DNA of 64,000 nucleotides from JABDMH01 sp965223215. Its GTDB lineage: Bacteria; Bacteroidota; Bacteroidia; Chitinophagales; Saprospiraceae. Where the stretch lies: assembly GCA_965223215.1 (NCBI GenBank), contig CBDCVZ010000010.1, forward strand, positions 4,030,001 through 4,094,000, given 5' to 3'. The notes under the pieces were generated by a model, which was given only the letters and a program-made list of their open reading frames with translations, searched no databases and was not told the DNA's origin. Both the position numbers and the translations under genes were made by a program. Below, piece after piece: positions 53,739-62,390 of this stretch (its first letter is position 1; the number at the start of each line of letters is the position of its first letter).

Positions 53739-55540
53739 GCCACAGAATTTTCAAACTGCAGCCGCGCCAGAGCATTGTAAGCACCATTTTCAATGGCTGA
53801 GAGCTCCTCATGAGTTCCTTGCTCGACAATCTGGCCTTGATCGATCACATAAATCCGATCCACTTTGCGAATGGTTGCAAGACGATGGGCAATGATAATG
53901 GATGTTCTACCCTCAAGCAATTGATCCAGAGCATCTTGTACCACTTTTTCTGATTCCGCATCTAAAGAAGAGGTCGCCTCATCAAGAAGCAGAATGCTCG
54001 GATTCCTAAGAATGGCTCTGGCGATGGCCACCCGTTGACGTTGACCACCCGATAATTTTATTCCCCTCTCGCCAACAATGGTTTGCAATCCCTCAGGAAA
54101 ACCATTGATAAATTCCCAGGCGTTAGCCCGTTTGGCAGCACGCACAATTTCAGCTTCGGTCGCATGTTGCTTACCATACCGAATGTTCTCATATATGGTG
54201 CCGCCAAATAGAATTACTTCCTGCGGTACAACGGCAATATTTCTTCTCAGGTTTACCAAATCATGTCGATGAATGGGCAGACCATCTACCCTAATTTGAC
54301 CCTGGTCTACTTGATAGTAGTGCATAATTAATTTGGCAATGGTCGATTTGCCAGATCCACTGGCACCCACCAAGGCAATTTTTTCACCTGCATTAACTCT
54401 AAAACTCATGCCCTTCAGCACCGGCATATCCTTTCTGGTCGGATAACTGAAATCTACTGAATCAAAAATTATATCACCCTCTAGCACTTGCAATTGAAAA
54501 TCCCCCTCGTCAATGAGGTCCACTTCTTGGTCCAATTTCAATATTTCTAAAATTCGCTCCGTCGCACCAACTGCTCCTGCCAGCACCGTGTACATATTGC
54601 CAATGCCAGCAATTGCACCGCCGATCAAACCCGTGTAAATAATAAAAGAAAACAAGTCTCCTACTTCCATTTCGCCCTGTTCAACCAAAATGGCTCCCTG
54701 CCAAAGGACAAAAAATACCCCACCAAATAAGATGGTGATGATAAAGATGAAAAACAAGCCTCTTATCCTGGCATATCGCAAGGAAATTCGCACGATTTCT
54801 CCAATTGACTTACCATATCTAACGGATTCAAACCATTCATTAGTAAATGACTTCACAGCGGCAAAAGATTGTAATGTTTCCTCGACAATTGTATTGGTAG
54901 TTGCCAATTTATCTTGACGCTCTCGAGAAAGTTTGCGTATGTATCGGCCAAATACCATGGCTAAAATCACAATAATCGGAAAGGACAGCAACATAATTAA
55001 GGATAGTTTCGGAGCCAACCAGGCCAATATTGCAATACCTGCGATCAGAATTACAAACTGGCGCAAAAACTCAGCTAAGGTGATGCTAAATGCTCCCTGC
55101 AGTTGCTCTACATCTGCTGTAATGCGGCTGGTAATTTCACCAATTCGGCGTTCCTCAAAAAAAGGTATTGGCTGGGTAATCAAGCGATTGTAGAGCGCCT
55201 TTCTTACATCGGCCATGCCCTTCTCACTGACGATGGCAAAGGTAATGGTTCGGAAATATGAAAATATGCCCTGAATTATTAGAATAATCAGGAAAAGTAT
55301 TCCGTACTGTTGCACCGTATATGGGAATTTAGAGGTGCCGTTGGCAGCATTCGCCATTTCTCCCGCTGCCCCCGGGAAAATCATGAATACCAAACTGGAA
55401 GCAACCAACAGAAAGAGTCCTAAATAAAAATAGAGCTGATATGGACGGATAAACTTGAAAATAGCTGTTGCTTCTCTCAGTGAAGCCCACTTTAGCTTAA
55501 CCTTCTCTCCACCATCCAATTTGCCAAACCTTCGCGACAT
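53735..55540 (-). CDS. ABC exporter, MsbA/lipid-A flippase-like (fused permease and ATPase)
   Basis: The 601-residue protein has a six-helix exporter domain (about 25-320) and a C-terminal ATPase: Walker A VGASGSGKST near 395, the signature LSGGQRQRVAIARAIL near 497, Walker B ILLLDEATSSLD and the H-loop IAHRLAT. It belongs to the type IV half-transporter group that acts as a homodimer. MsbA-type members flip lipid A or drugs; the substrate here is unknown. It is cotranscribed with murB (four-base overlap), a pairing that suggests an envelope role. Confidence 0.9.
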   Translation of the reverse strand: MSRRFGKLDGGEKVKLKWASLREATAIFKFIRPYQLYFYLGLFLLVASSLVFMIFPGAAGEMANAANGTSKFPYTVQQYGILFLIILIIQGIFSYFRTITFAIVSEKGMADVRKALYNRLITQPIPFFEERRIGEITSRITADVEQLQGAFSITLAEFLRQFVILIAGIAILAWLAPKLSLIMLLSFPIIVILAMVFGRYIRKLSRERQDKLATTNTIVEETLQSFAAVKSFTNEWFESVRYGKSIGEIVRISLRYARIRGLFFIFIITILFGGVFFVLWQGAILVEQGEMEVGDLFSFIIYTGLIGGAIAGIGNMYTVLAGAVGATERILEILKLDQEVDLIDEGDFQLQVLEGDIIFDSVDFSYPTRKDMPVLKGMSFRVNAGEKIALVGASGSGKSTIAKLIMHYYQVDQGQIRVDGLPIHRHDLVNLRRNIAVVPQEVILFGGTIYENIRYGKQHATEAEIVRAAKRANAWEFINGFPEGLQTIVGERGIKLSGGQRQRVAIARAILRNPSILLLDEATSSLDAESEKVVQDALDQLLEGRTSIIIAHRLATIRKVDRIYVIDQGQIVEQGTHEELSAIENGAYNALARLQFENSVA

Positions 55541-55916
55541 AATCGTCCATATTGATGACTCAAATATAAGGTGAACTACGCTTTAAACAGATAATCTCCC
55601 CCTCGGTTTGACAATGGACTGACAATTGGTAGCTCCTTACCTTGAGCAACATAAATCACCTTGGACCGGACTCACAATGGTTACTTTATCCCGAGATTTT
55701 CTAACATCACATAGAAAATCTCCTTTCAAGTCAATAATCACTTTGGCCATTGAACCCAGTCCAAGATCAAAACCTTGCCAGAGATCGACGATGTATAGCC
55801 TGGATTTGAAGAGATGATGCCAGGAATACATCTGGAGAGATGGCTGTTAACCAGAAAGCTGAAATCTGGTGGAAAACCGCTAGCTTACCGTAGATAGATA
55901 CTATTATTTTTATACT
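55541..55916. other. Intergenic region of 376 bp before the sensor kinase gene
   Basis: Two short open frames on opposite strands overlap each other here, but neither has a recognised pattern. The region separates the divergent ABC exporter and sensor kinase genes and should hold both promoters. No TAnnTTTG box was found close to the kinase start. Confidence 0.35.
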
Positions 55917-57929
55917 ATGATGGCTATGTCAAGTGTACGCATCCAGCGTTTGATGCTGTGCTTCTTCCTGACGTACTTATTGGCCATCCCTTTGCATACC
56001 CAACCCAACGATATGGATAGCCTATTAAAACAGTTGGACAGGGAACAAAGCGACTCTCAACGAGTTTGGATTCATTTTCGCTTAGCCAGTGCCTACGATC
56101 GCGTTGAACAGCACGATTCTGCTCGCCAGGCTTGTCGAGATGCAGTTGCCCTGGCAGCCGCAACAGGTAATAGGCAACTGCTGGGCATGGCCATGAAAAG
56201 AACAGCAGAGCACTTTCGCACCATCTCATTCACTGACTCGATGGCATACTATGCCCAGCAAGCAATTAATTTGTTTGAACAAGATCAACTGCTGATTGAT
56301 GCCGCCAGTGCTTATCTCGATCTTGGCCATGTCCTTCAAATGAAGGGAGCATTGAGCAAGGCCAACGAAATCTTCATCAAAGCAGCAACCCTAAATAGTC
56401 AAGCCGATGCAGATTCGCTCAATGATAGAGTCTTTATCAATATTGCAACGACTTTTACCAATCTGCAAGACACTTTGCGCGAATACCAATATTTATCAAA
56501 AGCCTTAAAAATTGCGGATAGGTACCAGCATCCCCGAAATCAGATCATCGCTCGAATGGGAATAAGCTCTTCGCTCCGTAAACTGGACCAGCCTGACAGT
56601 GCAGATATATTTTTAGAGGAGGCCCGATTACTGGCAAATGAGTATCAAGAACCGATGTTGACAGCATACATCTTCCTCAACCAAGCCAGCTCAAAGAGCT
56701 TGGCAGGGGATGAAAAGGGGGCTCTCGAACACCATCGTAAAGCCATGGGTGTGCAAGGAGTACCGCCCTTTGATCGAGCTCGTTTCAAGTATTTCTATGC
56801 TCGCAAGCTGCTGCAAATTAACGATCTGCGCAAAGCCGAGGTACAGGCCAGCCAGTTGCTTAAGTCTGCCCAGAAACTTGGTGCTAAAGATTTGGAGCTG
56901 GATGCACATGATTTGCTAATGGAAATTTTCGAAAAACTGGGGGATTTCAAGCGCGGGCTACATCATGCAAAAAGATTTGCATTGCTCAATGATTCCATTT
57001 TTAATGCCGAGGCCCAGAGTGAGATCCGAAAATTGACCTTACAAGCAGACCACAATCGTCAGAGTCGAGAAAACCTTGCCCTTAGGGCTGAAAATGCCGA
57101 AGCAAAACTCGCATTGGTAACTGCTCAAAATCGGGCACGCCATCGTTTGTTGATTGCACTGATTTGTATAGCTAGCCTGATAGGAGCTCTAGTTTCTTTT
57201 TTTTATTACAAAAAAGATACCGACGCTCAGAAAAATATTTTGAATAAGACCAATCAAATTAATTCACTGCAGATCTTGCAATTAAAGAATGAGCAGGAGC
57301 AGATAGCCTTAAAGTCAATGATCAGAGGAGAAGAACTTGAGCGGCGAAGAATCGCTCGTGATCTACATGATGGTCTCGGTGGCTTACTTTCGACGATAAA
57401 AATTTCTTTGGGCAGTTTCCAGGAGCAATTGGGTAATGCCCATAAGCAGCAATTGAAGACCGTATTTAAATTGGCTGATCGGGCGAATTCAGAACTGCGC
57501 CAAATTGCCCACAATCTTGTCCCGGAAAGCCTTGTAAAATTTGGCTTTATAACTGCGATCGAAGATCTCGTGGCAGATATTAATTATAATACCAATCTGA
57601 AAGCCGAATTTCAAACCATTCATATAACAGAAGCTCAAATCAAAACCGACAAACTCCAGCTATATCGTATCATCCAAGAATTACTAAATAATGTTATTAA
57701 ACATGCCTCCACCTCCAGTGTATTTCTGCAAATATTGGAGCGTGAAGATCACATCATTATTGTTGTAGAAGATGATGGAATAGGCTTCGATGGTGTCGGC
57801 AATAAAACCGGAATTGGGCTTGACAACATTAAAACGAGGATGAGCTATCTGAACGGATCTGTCAATATTGACTCACAACCGGGGAGAGGAGTTAGCACCT
57901 CCCTTTCAATTCCTAATCATAATGATTAA
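55917..57929 (+). CDS. TPR-containing sensor histidine kinase (HisKA_3/NarL type)
   Basis: The 670-residue product has a signal peptide (about 1-28), a periplasmic region with TPR-like helical repeats (about 30-395), one membrane helix (410-431) and a cytoplasmic kinase. The phosphoacceptor lies in LERRRIARDLHDGLGG with His484. The HATPase_c domain shows LLNNVIKHA (N-box), DDGIGFDG (G1) and GIGLDNIKTR (G2). The response regulator gene starts 8 bp before its stop, so the pair forms a two-component system. TPR-type kinases of this design are common in Bacteroidota; the signal is unknown. Confidence 0.92.
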   Translation: MMAMSSVRIQRLMLCFFLTYLLAIPLHTQPNDMDSLLKQLDREQSDSQRVWIHFRLASAYDRVEQHDSARQACRDAVALAAATGNRQLLGMAMKRTAEHFRTISFTDSMAYYAQQAINLFEQDQLLIDAASAYLDLGHVLQMKGALSKANEIFIKAATLNSQADADSLNDRVFINIATTFTNLQDTLREYQYLSKALKIADRYQHPRNQIIARMGISSSLRKLDQPDSADIFLEEARLLANEYQEPMLTAYIFLNQASSKSLAGDEKGALEHHRKAMGVQGVPPFDRARFKYFYARKLLQINDLRKAEVQASQLLKSAQKLGAKDLELDAHDLLMEIFEKLGDFKRGLHHAKRFALLNDSIFNAEAQSEIRKLTLQADHNRQSRENLALRAENAEAKLALVTAQNRARHRLLIALICIASLIGALVSFFYYKKDTDAQKNILNKTNQINSLQILQLKNEQEQIALKSMIRGEELERRRIARDLHDGLGGLLSTIKISLGSFQEQLGNAHKQQLKTVFKLADRANSELRQIAHNLVPESLVKFGFITAIEDLVADINYNTNLKAEFQTIHITEAQIKTDKLQLYRIIQELLNNVIKHASTSSVFLQILEREDHIIIVVEDDGIGFDGVGNKTGIGLDNIKTRMSYLNGSVNIDSQPGRGVSTSLSIPNHND

Positions 57930-58554
57930 AATCCTGATCGTGGATGATCACCCGGTGGTAATTGAAGGACTCAGCACCGCTTTGCAGTCTAATCCGGACC
58001 TTGACATATCTGCACATGCGAGCACGGCCAACCAAGCCCTTGCGGTCCTTGAAGATACACCGATTGATGTGATCTTACTAGACATCAACCTTCCCGACAT
58101 GGATGGAATCGAAACGTGTAAGCTCATCAAAAAGAAATATCCCAGTATCAAAATTATTGGGCTAACCACCTACAATCAGGTCAGCTTCATTTCTGAAATG
58201 CTCCGACAAGGAGCCAATGGCTATCTATTTAAGAATACGACCCTAGAAGAAATTATCACCGCCGTGAAATCAGTATTTCAGGGAGATCAGTACCTCTCAG
58301 AAGAAGTCAACCAGCGCTTGATCAATAAGGCCACCGGAAAACGAGTGAGCCATTTGTTTATTCCAAAATTGACCAGACGTGAAAAAGAAGTGTTAGAACT
58401 AATTGCACAAAAATACACCAATCAGGAGATCGCGAAGGAACTCTTCATTACGATTAGTACGGTCGAAACACATCGCATGAATCTTTGTGCAAAACTAAAC
58501 GCCAGAAACACGGCCGGGTTGATTAAAAATGCCATTAAGTTTGGCATGATTTAA
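57922..58554 (+). CDS. NarL/FixJ-type response regulator
   Basis: The start at the ATG at 57922 gives 210 residues with a normal receiver domain (MIKILIVDDHPVV, phospho-acceptor Asp54 in ILLDINLPDMDG, Thr and Lys at GLTTYNQV and YLFKN) and a LuxR-type helix-turn-helix at about 145-205 (LTRREKEVLELIAQKYTNQEIAKEL, STVETHRMNLCAKL). An earlier in-frame start at 57868 would add 18 residues without a pattern. It overlaps the kinase gene by 8 bp and should be its cognate regulator. Target genes are not obvious. Confidence 0.95.
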   Translation: MIKILIVDDHPVVIEGLSTALQSNPDLDISAHASTANQALAVLEDTPIDVILLDINLPDMDGIETCKLIKKKYPSIKIIGLTTYNQVSFISEMLRQGANGYLFKNTTLEEIITAVKSVFQGDQYLSEEVNQRLINKATGKRVSHLFIPKLTRREKEVLELIAQKYTNQEIAKELFITISTVETHRMNLCAKLNARNTAGLIKNAIKFGMI

Positions 58555-58592
58555 AGATAAGTTACGGATTCACAAAAGGCAAGCAAGGCCCC

Positions 58593-59231
58593 CTAAACGT
58601 TGAATCCCTCATCTCTCAAAACCTCATATATCTGGCACGCGGTCCGATAATGTTTCACAATATCTGCAGGGCTTAAAAGCTTCCGCTGTTTGTAAATAAT
58701 CAGGAAGTAATTAAGCCCTTCGACTGTCCAATCTGGATGAAAGGTGAAAAATTGAAGCACCGAATTAGTAAAGGTATGGCGCACCAAGGCTTCATCCTTT
58801 CCCTTCAAATGGTAGGATTTAGAGAATTTTTCGTGACTCTCGAAATCAAGGTCTTCAAATCCAAGCCAAGCCCCAATTTTGTGAATCATTTTTTCTGGTT
58901 GTAGCCTAAAGCTGGGCAGCCCAAGATGCTTAGAATAGAAGAAAAAGACAGTCTGACGAAAGGTTTGGTGCGAGTTACCAGAGCTAACCGTATATTGGTA
59001 ATCAAAGATTCTGGTTTTCAAATCGTCGGTATCCTTCCAGAGCAAGTGCTTTATTTTCTTGTTTCCACCCACCCGAAAAAGGCGAAAATCAAGCAACAGG
59101 CGCAGCACTCGAAGCTCATCATCCTTGGCAAATTTCATGTGTAGACCTGGTGCTAAATCCCCAAGAAGTTTGCTACGTCGTAGTTTCTTTTTTCTAAAAA
59201 TCATGAGCATGCGCTGGTGGGCGACATCCAA
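58593..59231 (-). CDS. Uncharacterised protein of 212 residues
   Basis: I do not recognise the family. The protein is basic, has no signal peptide and no clear membrane helix. Patterns such as TRIFDYQYTVSSG, RQTVFFFYSKH and PSFRLQPEKMIHKIG occur in a group of conserved proteins in which the Tyr-rich central strand is followed by a Pro/Phe-rich turn, but this is only an impression. Starts at residue 8 or 10 are also possible. It converges with the response regulator gene (38 bp between stops) and is followed by the small secreted protein gene upstream on the same strand. Confidence 0.55.
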   Translation of the reverse strand: MDVAHQRMLMIFRKKKLRRSKLLGDLAPGLHMKFAKDDELRVLRLLLDFRLFRVGGNKKIKHLLWKDTDDLKTRIFDYQYTVSSGNSHQTFRQTVFFFYSKHLGLPSFRLQPEKMIHKIGAWLGFEDLDFESHEKFSKSYHLKGKDEALVRHTFTNSVLQFFTFHPDWTVEGLNYFLIIYKQRKLLSPADIVKHYRTACQIYEVLRDEGFNV

Positions 59232-59256
59232 TGTACGAAAGGCTCGAAAATTACGG

Positions 59257-59676
59257 CTACAGGGAAGCTTGATTTCGTTCGAACATCAAGGCGCGAACAA
59301 TTCTTTTACCCGCAAAAAAGTAGATGGCATACGATCCCTGCTTGAGATTAGCGATATTGACCATTCCCTGCTGGTAGAATTTACCCTTTCTTAGAATAAT
59401 GCCCTCAACGTTTGAGACACTATACTGCAAGGTTTTGGGAAAATCCGTTTCCATTGATAAATACTGCTCAGAGCTGACTGACATTAAAAGTTGATGATGA
59501 TGGAAAGTGGAATCTGTAAAGCCCTCGGAGAATGAAACTAAATCCATGCTTTTGCTGGATAGGAATACGTCTGTTTCTGTAACTTCTTCAGAGATTGCTG
59601 CTAACGTTGGTTTAGTTTGTGCAGTACTCAGCACAGTCACCAAAAACACTAAGAGGGGAGTCAGAGTGCGTCTCAT
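59257..59676 (-). CDS. Short secreted protein consisting mainly of a T9SS-like C-terminal domain
   Basis: The 139-residue product has a signal peptide (MRRTLTPLLVFLVTVLSTAQ) and a mature part of about 119 residues. The last 75 residues (LSMETDFPKTLQYSVSNVEG, KFYQQGMVNIANLKQGSYAIYFFAGKRIVRALMFE) follow the strand order of type A T9SS sorting domains, including the turn with GxY. Between signal and sorting-like domain there are only about 45 residues, rich in Ser, Thr and Glu. It could be a tiny surface protein, the remnant of a larger one, or a protein that mimics or occupies the T9SS sorting machinery. Codon use and signal peptide look normal. Confidence 0.6.
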   Translation of the reverse strand: MRRTLTPLLVFLVTVLSTAQTKPTLAAISEEVTETDVFLSSKSMDLVSFSEGFTDSTFHHHQLLMSVSSEQYLSMETDFPKTLQYSVSNVEGIILRKGKFYQQGMVNIANLKQGSYAIYFFAGKRIVRALMFERNQASL

Positions 59677-59927
59677 AGTTACTACTTATGGATTGAAAAA
59701 GTGTTATCCATAATCTAGCAAAAACTCTGCCTAATTTTATCTATTCAAAGTCAGGATCACTCCTTCCAGGTACACTGAAATTTCAACATTGCTTCTCCGC
59801 CCCCTATCCCAATATACCCGTCGAATGAAGTTAGCTCTGAATCTTTTTTGATTTTTTTAACAAAATTCTATGATTTAGATAGGACATTTTGCAGTCTAAT
59901 GGCACGTTAAGTATATAACCTTTTGCA

Positions 59928-60053
59928 ATGAAAACTTCTAACATCCTATTAATCATCTTTCTAACAGTTGCGGCTTGGTTTTACGGCAAATACCTTCAGT
60001 CGGTACTTGAAAGCTGGAGACCCAGTACTTTTTGGTATCGCTCGTCTAAATAA
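59928..60053 (+). CDS. Possible small membrane protein of 41 residues
   Basis: An ATG at 59928 opens 41 codons. The product has one hydrophobic helix (ILLIIFLTVAAWFYG) followed by a short, Trp- and Ser-rich tail. TATATAACCTTTTG just upstream resembles but does not match the -7 box. The composition is typical for a small inner-membrane protein. The end overlaps the decayed minus-strand gene by eight bases. No family can be named. Confidence 0.4.
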   Translation: MKTSNILLIIFLTVAAWFYGKYLQSVLESWRPSTFWYRSSK

Positions 60054-60384
60054 GCGTCGTGACCATTCCTTCTGGAGCATCAATAACACATGATACTTCA
60101 AAAGAGAGTCCCGTCACCAAAGGGCGATGACGCCATTCAGCTAAAAGACCAAATGCGGTCTCACTCAAAACTTTGACTAACCACCCATCATTGAGAAGCG
60201 GGTCTATCGGTTATCGGGCCAGGTGATCGTCGGCGTCCCGCCATTCCCAGTAACCTTGCCTTTGGCATTCCAACTTTCGACATAGTTTTGATGCTCACTA
60301 ATCAGCTACTCCATTGGAGATCATCGCAATGAGTCCTCGATCCGCAATAGATTTGTCTATGGTGGGTTTAATGGTTCGAAACAT
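60046..60384 (-). pseudogene. Decayed gene with two frameshifts, family not recognised
   Basis: Three consecutive reading frames on the minus strand give protein-like sequence: 60384-60298 (28 residues from an ATG, MFRTIKPTIDKSI onward), 60305-60204 (33 residues containing HQNYVESWNAKGKVTGN and TPTITWPD) and 60210-60046 (54 residues containing NDGWLVKVLSETAFGLLAEWR and LSFEVSCVIDAP). The frames overlap by only a few bases at each change and together would encode about 115 residues. That looks like one gene broken by two frameshifts. No family can be named. Sequencing errors could produce the same picture. Confidence 0.5.
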
Positions 60385-60402
60385 AATTTGGTAGATTTTT
60401 TT

Positions 60403-60436
60403 AAAAGTCAGACCTAACCGAGGCTAAGCCTGACTT
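60403..60436 (-). terminator. Terminator after the tail-fibre-like protein gene
   Basis: AAGTCAG at 60405-60411 pairs with CTGACTT at 60430-60436, and the stem continues inward with G-U pairs to about 14 bp around a CTCG loop. On the minus strand the stem runs into TTTTAAAA. It lies 48 bp after the stop at 60485. The U-run is short, so efficiency is uncertain. Confidence 0.55.
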
Positions 60437-60484
60437 CCATTCAAACAAAACTTGGGAGGGTATGTCGAATATTGATCAGATTAT

Positions 60485-62377
60485 CTATTTGTACAGGTCG
60501 CGAATACTTTTCAATGGACCCTCGGGAATGTGCTGCAAGATTTTCTTATTGTCATCAGACATCAACCGGGGTTTTTCACGAACAACCTGAAAATTTTCCT
60601 GCCCTTTGCGTTTGCACATAACTAGGTAGTCAAAGGCATAATTTCCTCTACCTCCATTTAATTCCTTTACTCTAAATCCCCCATTGGCCTTTTCGATGAC
60701 TGCTACCCCCTTTGATTCGGCTGATAGCGGTGTGATCGTAACTGTCATGGAAGCTTCATCTTCGACCCATTGAAAGTGCTCCGAACAAGTGACCGTTGCT
60801 TCTCCATCGATAAGCTGTGCTGTACCCCGGTCATAGGCCGCAGCTTCTCCGCCCATTGGCACAGAAAAAACGGCCGTTTGATTAGATCTGCCGGGAGGCG
60901 AAGTCAACACGGTAATATTGTTTGCTGCTACTTCAGATCCGCTGGCAGTATTGCGCATGTAGGCCGTGGGTGTGTTACCGTCGGCTCCAAAAACCATAAA
61001 TACCCCATCGTTGGGTGTCCCGGCAAAGGTACCTGAAGTGGTGTTGAGGGCTCCATTGGCGCCATAGGTGGAAGTTGTGGCTGCTTCCTCGGAATTAATG
61101 GTCGACACAACTCCAAAATTCTGACCATTGAAGACAATGTTAAATCCGTTTGAAGGATCGGCACCTGGGATAGCTCCTGAGAGGGTGGTGAGCCCAGTTG
61201 CGTTTGCTGTTGATGACGTGCCACCCCATGAAGAACCCATAGGACCGACCACCGAGCCAACACCGAAGGTTTCGTTAAAATACTTTTCCTCGAAAACCAC
61301 TCCGCTCGAATAAGCATAACCTTCATTCGATTTGAGTTCCAGAGTTCCGACATTTCTTCTTAGTGAAAGTACTCGATCATACGTACTGACACTGTATTCT
61401 TCCTCGGTCATTAGTTTCAGACCAACACTCTGTCGATCTTCATTAATGCTCTGAAGAGACATGCCGAAAGTCGGTTCATTTTGTTCTGGATTGTTCTGAA
61501 GCGCAAATAACTCTGCAAATGATAAAGGTTCAGTCACTCCTCCGCTGCGGCCAATGCCAGTGAGAGCAATAGCAAATTCCTGAAGTGGATCTGTTCCTTG
61601 GCGAATTCTGATCTCTTCGGCAACTTCTCTTGCTGCAGCTTTGACATCGGAGACCGTAGTAGCCTCGCTAGCATCTGTGGTTGATCGATCAACCATTTCA
61701 ATGATCGAAGCACCTGTAGGGTCACCATCACTTAGCGTTCGTTCTGTACAGGTACTCGAAGACGAGCCACCTTCAGGACTATGAAGAGTAAGGCTGCCAT
61801 TTTTTACCTCAACTGCGAAGTTTTCACTTTCATTTCTTGCGAAATCATCAAATTGCAGAATGTAACTGCTATCGGTTTTCTCCCAATAGTTTACCCCATT
61901 CAGACTCACCCCAGGGGTCCCACTAATCTTTAAACTATCCCCCTCCAAACTCAAAGTCTGCATTTCATTGTCCGGATCGCTGTCTTCATCTCTGCCATAC
62001 AATGCAAAGGGTGTTGCATTGACGCTGGAATTTCCGATATCAACCACGTCAGCTTCACCGGGAACATCTGCCTCCAGTTTAATATTCAAATCTTGCACGC
62101 CAACGATGCTGGCATATTCTCCAGATTCGGCCGTGCCCGTACCGATCACTGTACTTAAAATACCAAGTTCATCAGTGAAAAGTGCGTGATTTTCCTTATA
62201 GAGTACCGGGCCATCCGGCCCATCTGTTAGGCTGACAAACAAAGTAATATTGGCATTGGGCATGACCTCTCCATGGGCATCGCGTAAAACTGCTTGGTAA
62301 CTAAATCCGGGGTTTTGACCAAGGACAAATAAGGCAGATCCCTGCAGGCACAAAATCGTTGATAATATGGTTTTCAT
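60485..62377 (-). CDS. Secreted modular protein, first of two paralogues with conserved ends
   Basis: The 630-residue product has a signal peptide (MKTILSTILCLQGSALFVLGQ). The N-terminal part (about 22-170) has a pattern common in secreted Bacteroidota proteins (FSYQAVLRDAHGEVMPNANI, NATPFALYGRDEDSDP, QTLSLEGDSLKISGTPGVSL). The middle (about 200-500) is unique, rich in Gly, Ser and Thr, and reminiscent of tail-fibre or adhesin shafts. The C-terminal 110 residues (SMTVTITPLSAESKGVAVIEKANGGF, DYLVMCKRKG) are shared with the neighbour. No enzymatic motif is seen. It lies 13 bp downstream of its paralogue and is followed by a terminator, so both are one operon. Confidence 0.8.
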   Translation of the reverse strand: MKTILSTILCLQGSALFVLGQNPGFSYQAVLRDAHGEVMPNANITLFVSLTDGPDGPVLYKENHALFTDELGILSTVIGTGTAESGEYASIVGVQDLNIKLEADVPGEADVVDIGNSSVNATPFALYGRDEDSDPDNEMQTLSLEGDSLKISGTPGVSLNGVNYWEKTDSSYILQFDDFARNESENFAVEVKNGSLTLHSPEGGSSSSTCTERTLSDGDPTGASIIEMVDRSTTDASEATTVSDVKAAAREVAEEIRIRQGTDPLQEFAIALTGIGRSGGVTEPLSFAELFALQNNPEQNEPTFGMSLQSINEDRQSVGLKLMTEEEYSVSTYDRVLSLRRNVGTLELKSNEGYAYSSGVVFEEKYFNETFGVGSVVGPMGSSWGGTSSTANATGLTTLSGAIPGADPSNGFNIVFNGQNFGVVSTINSEEAATTSTYGANGALNTTSGTFAGTPNDGVFMVFGADGNTPTAYMRNTASGSEVAANNITVLTSPPGRSNQTAVFSVPMGGEAAAYDRGTAQLIDGEATVTCSEHFQWVEDEASMTVTITPLSAESKGVAVIEKANGGFRVKELNGGRGNYAFDYLVMCKRKGQENFQVVREKPRLMSDDNKKILQHIPEGPLKSIRDLYK

Positions 62378-62390
62378 TTTGAATAAAATT

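Noticed and set aside
55626..55831. Overlapping 63- and 64-codon frames on both strands
   Set aside because: Neither has a recognisable pattern, and they shadow each other in a promoter-like region.
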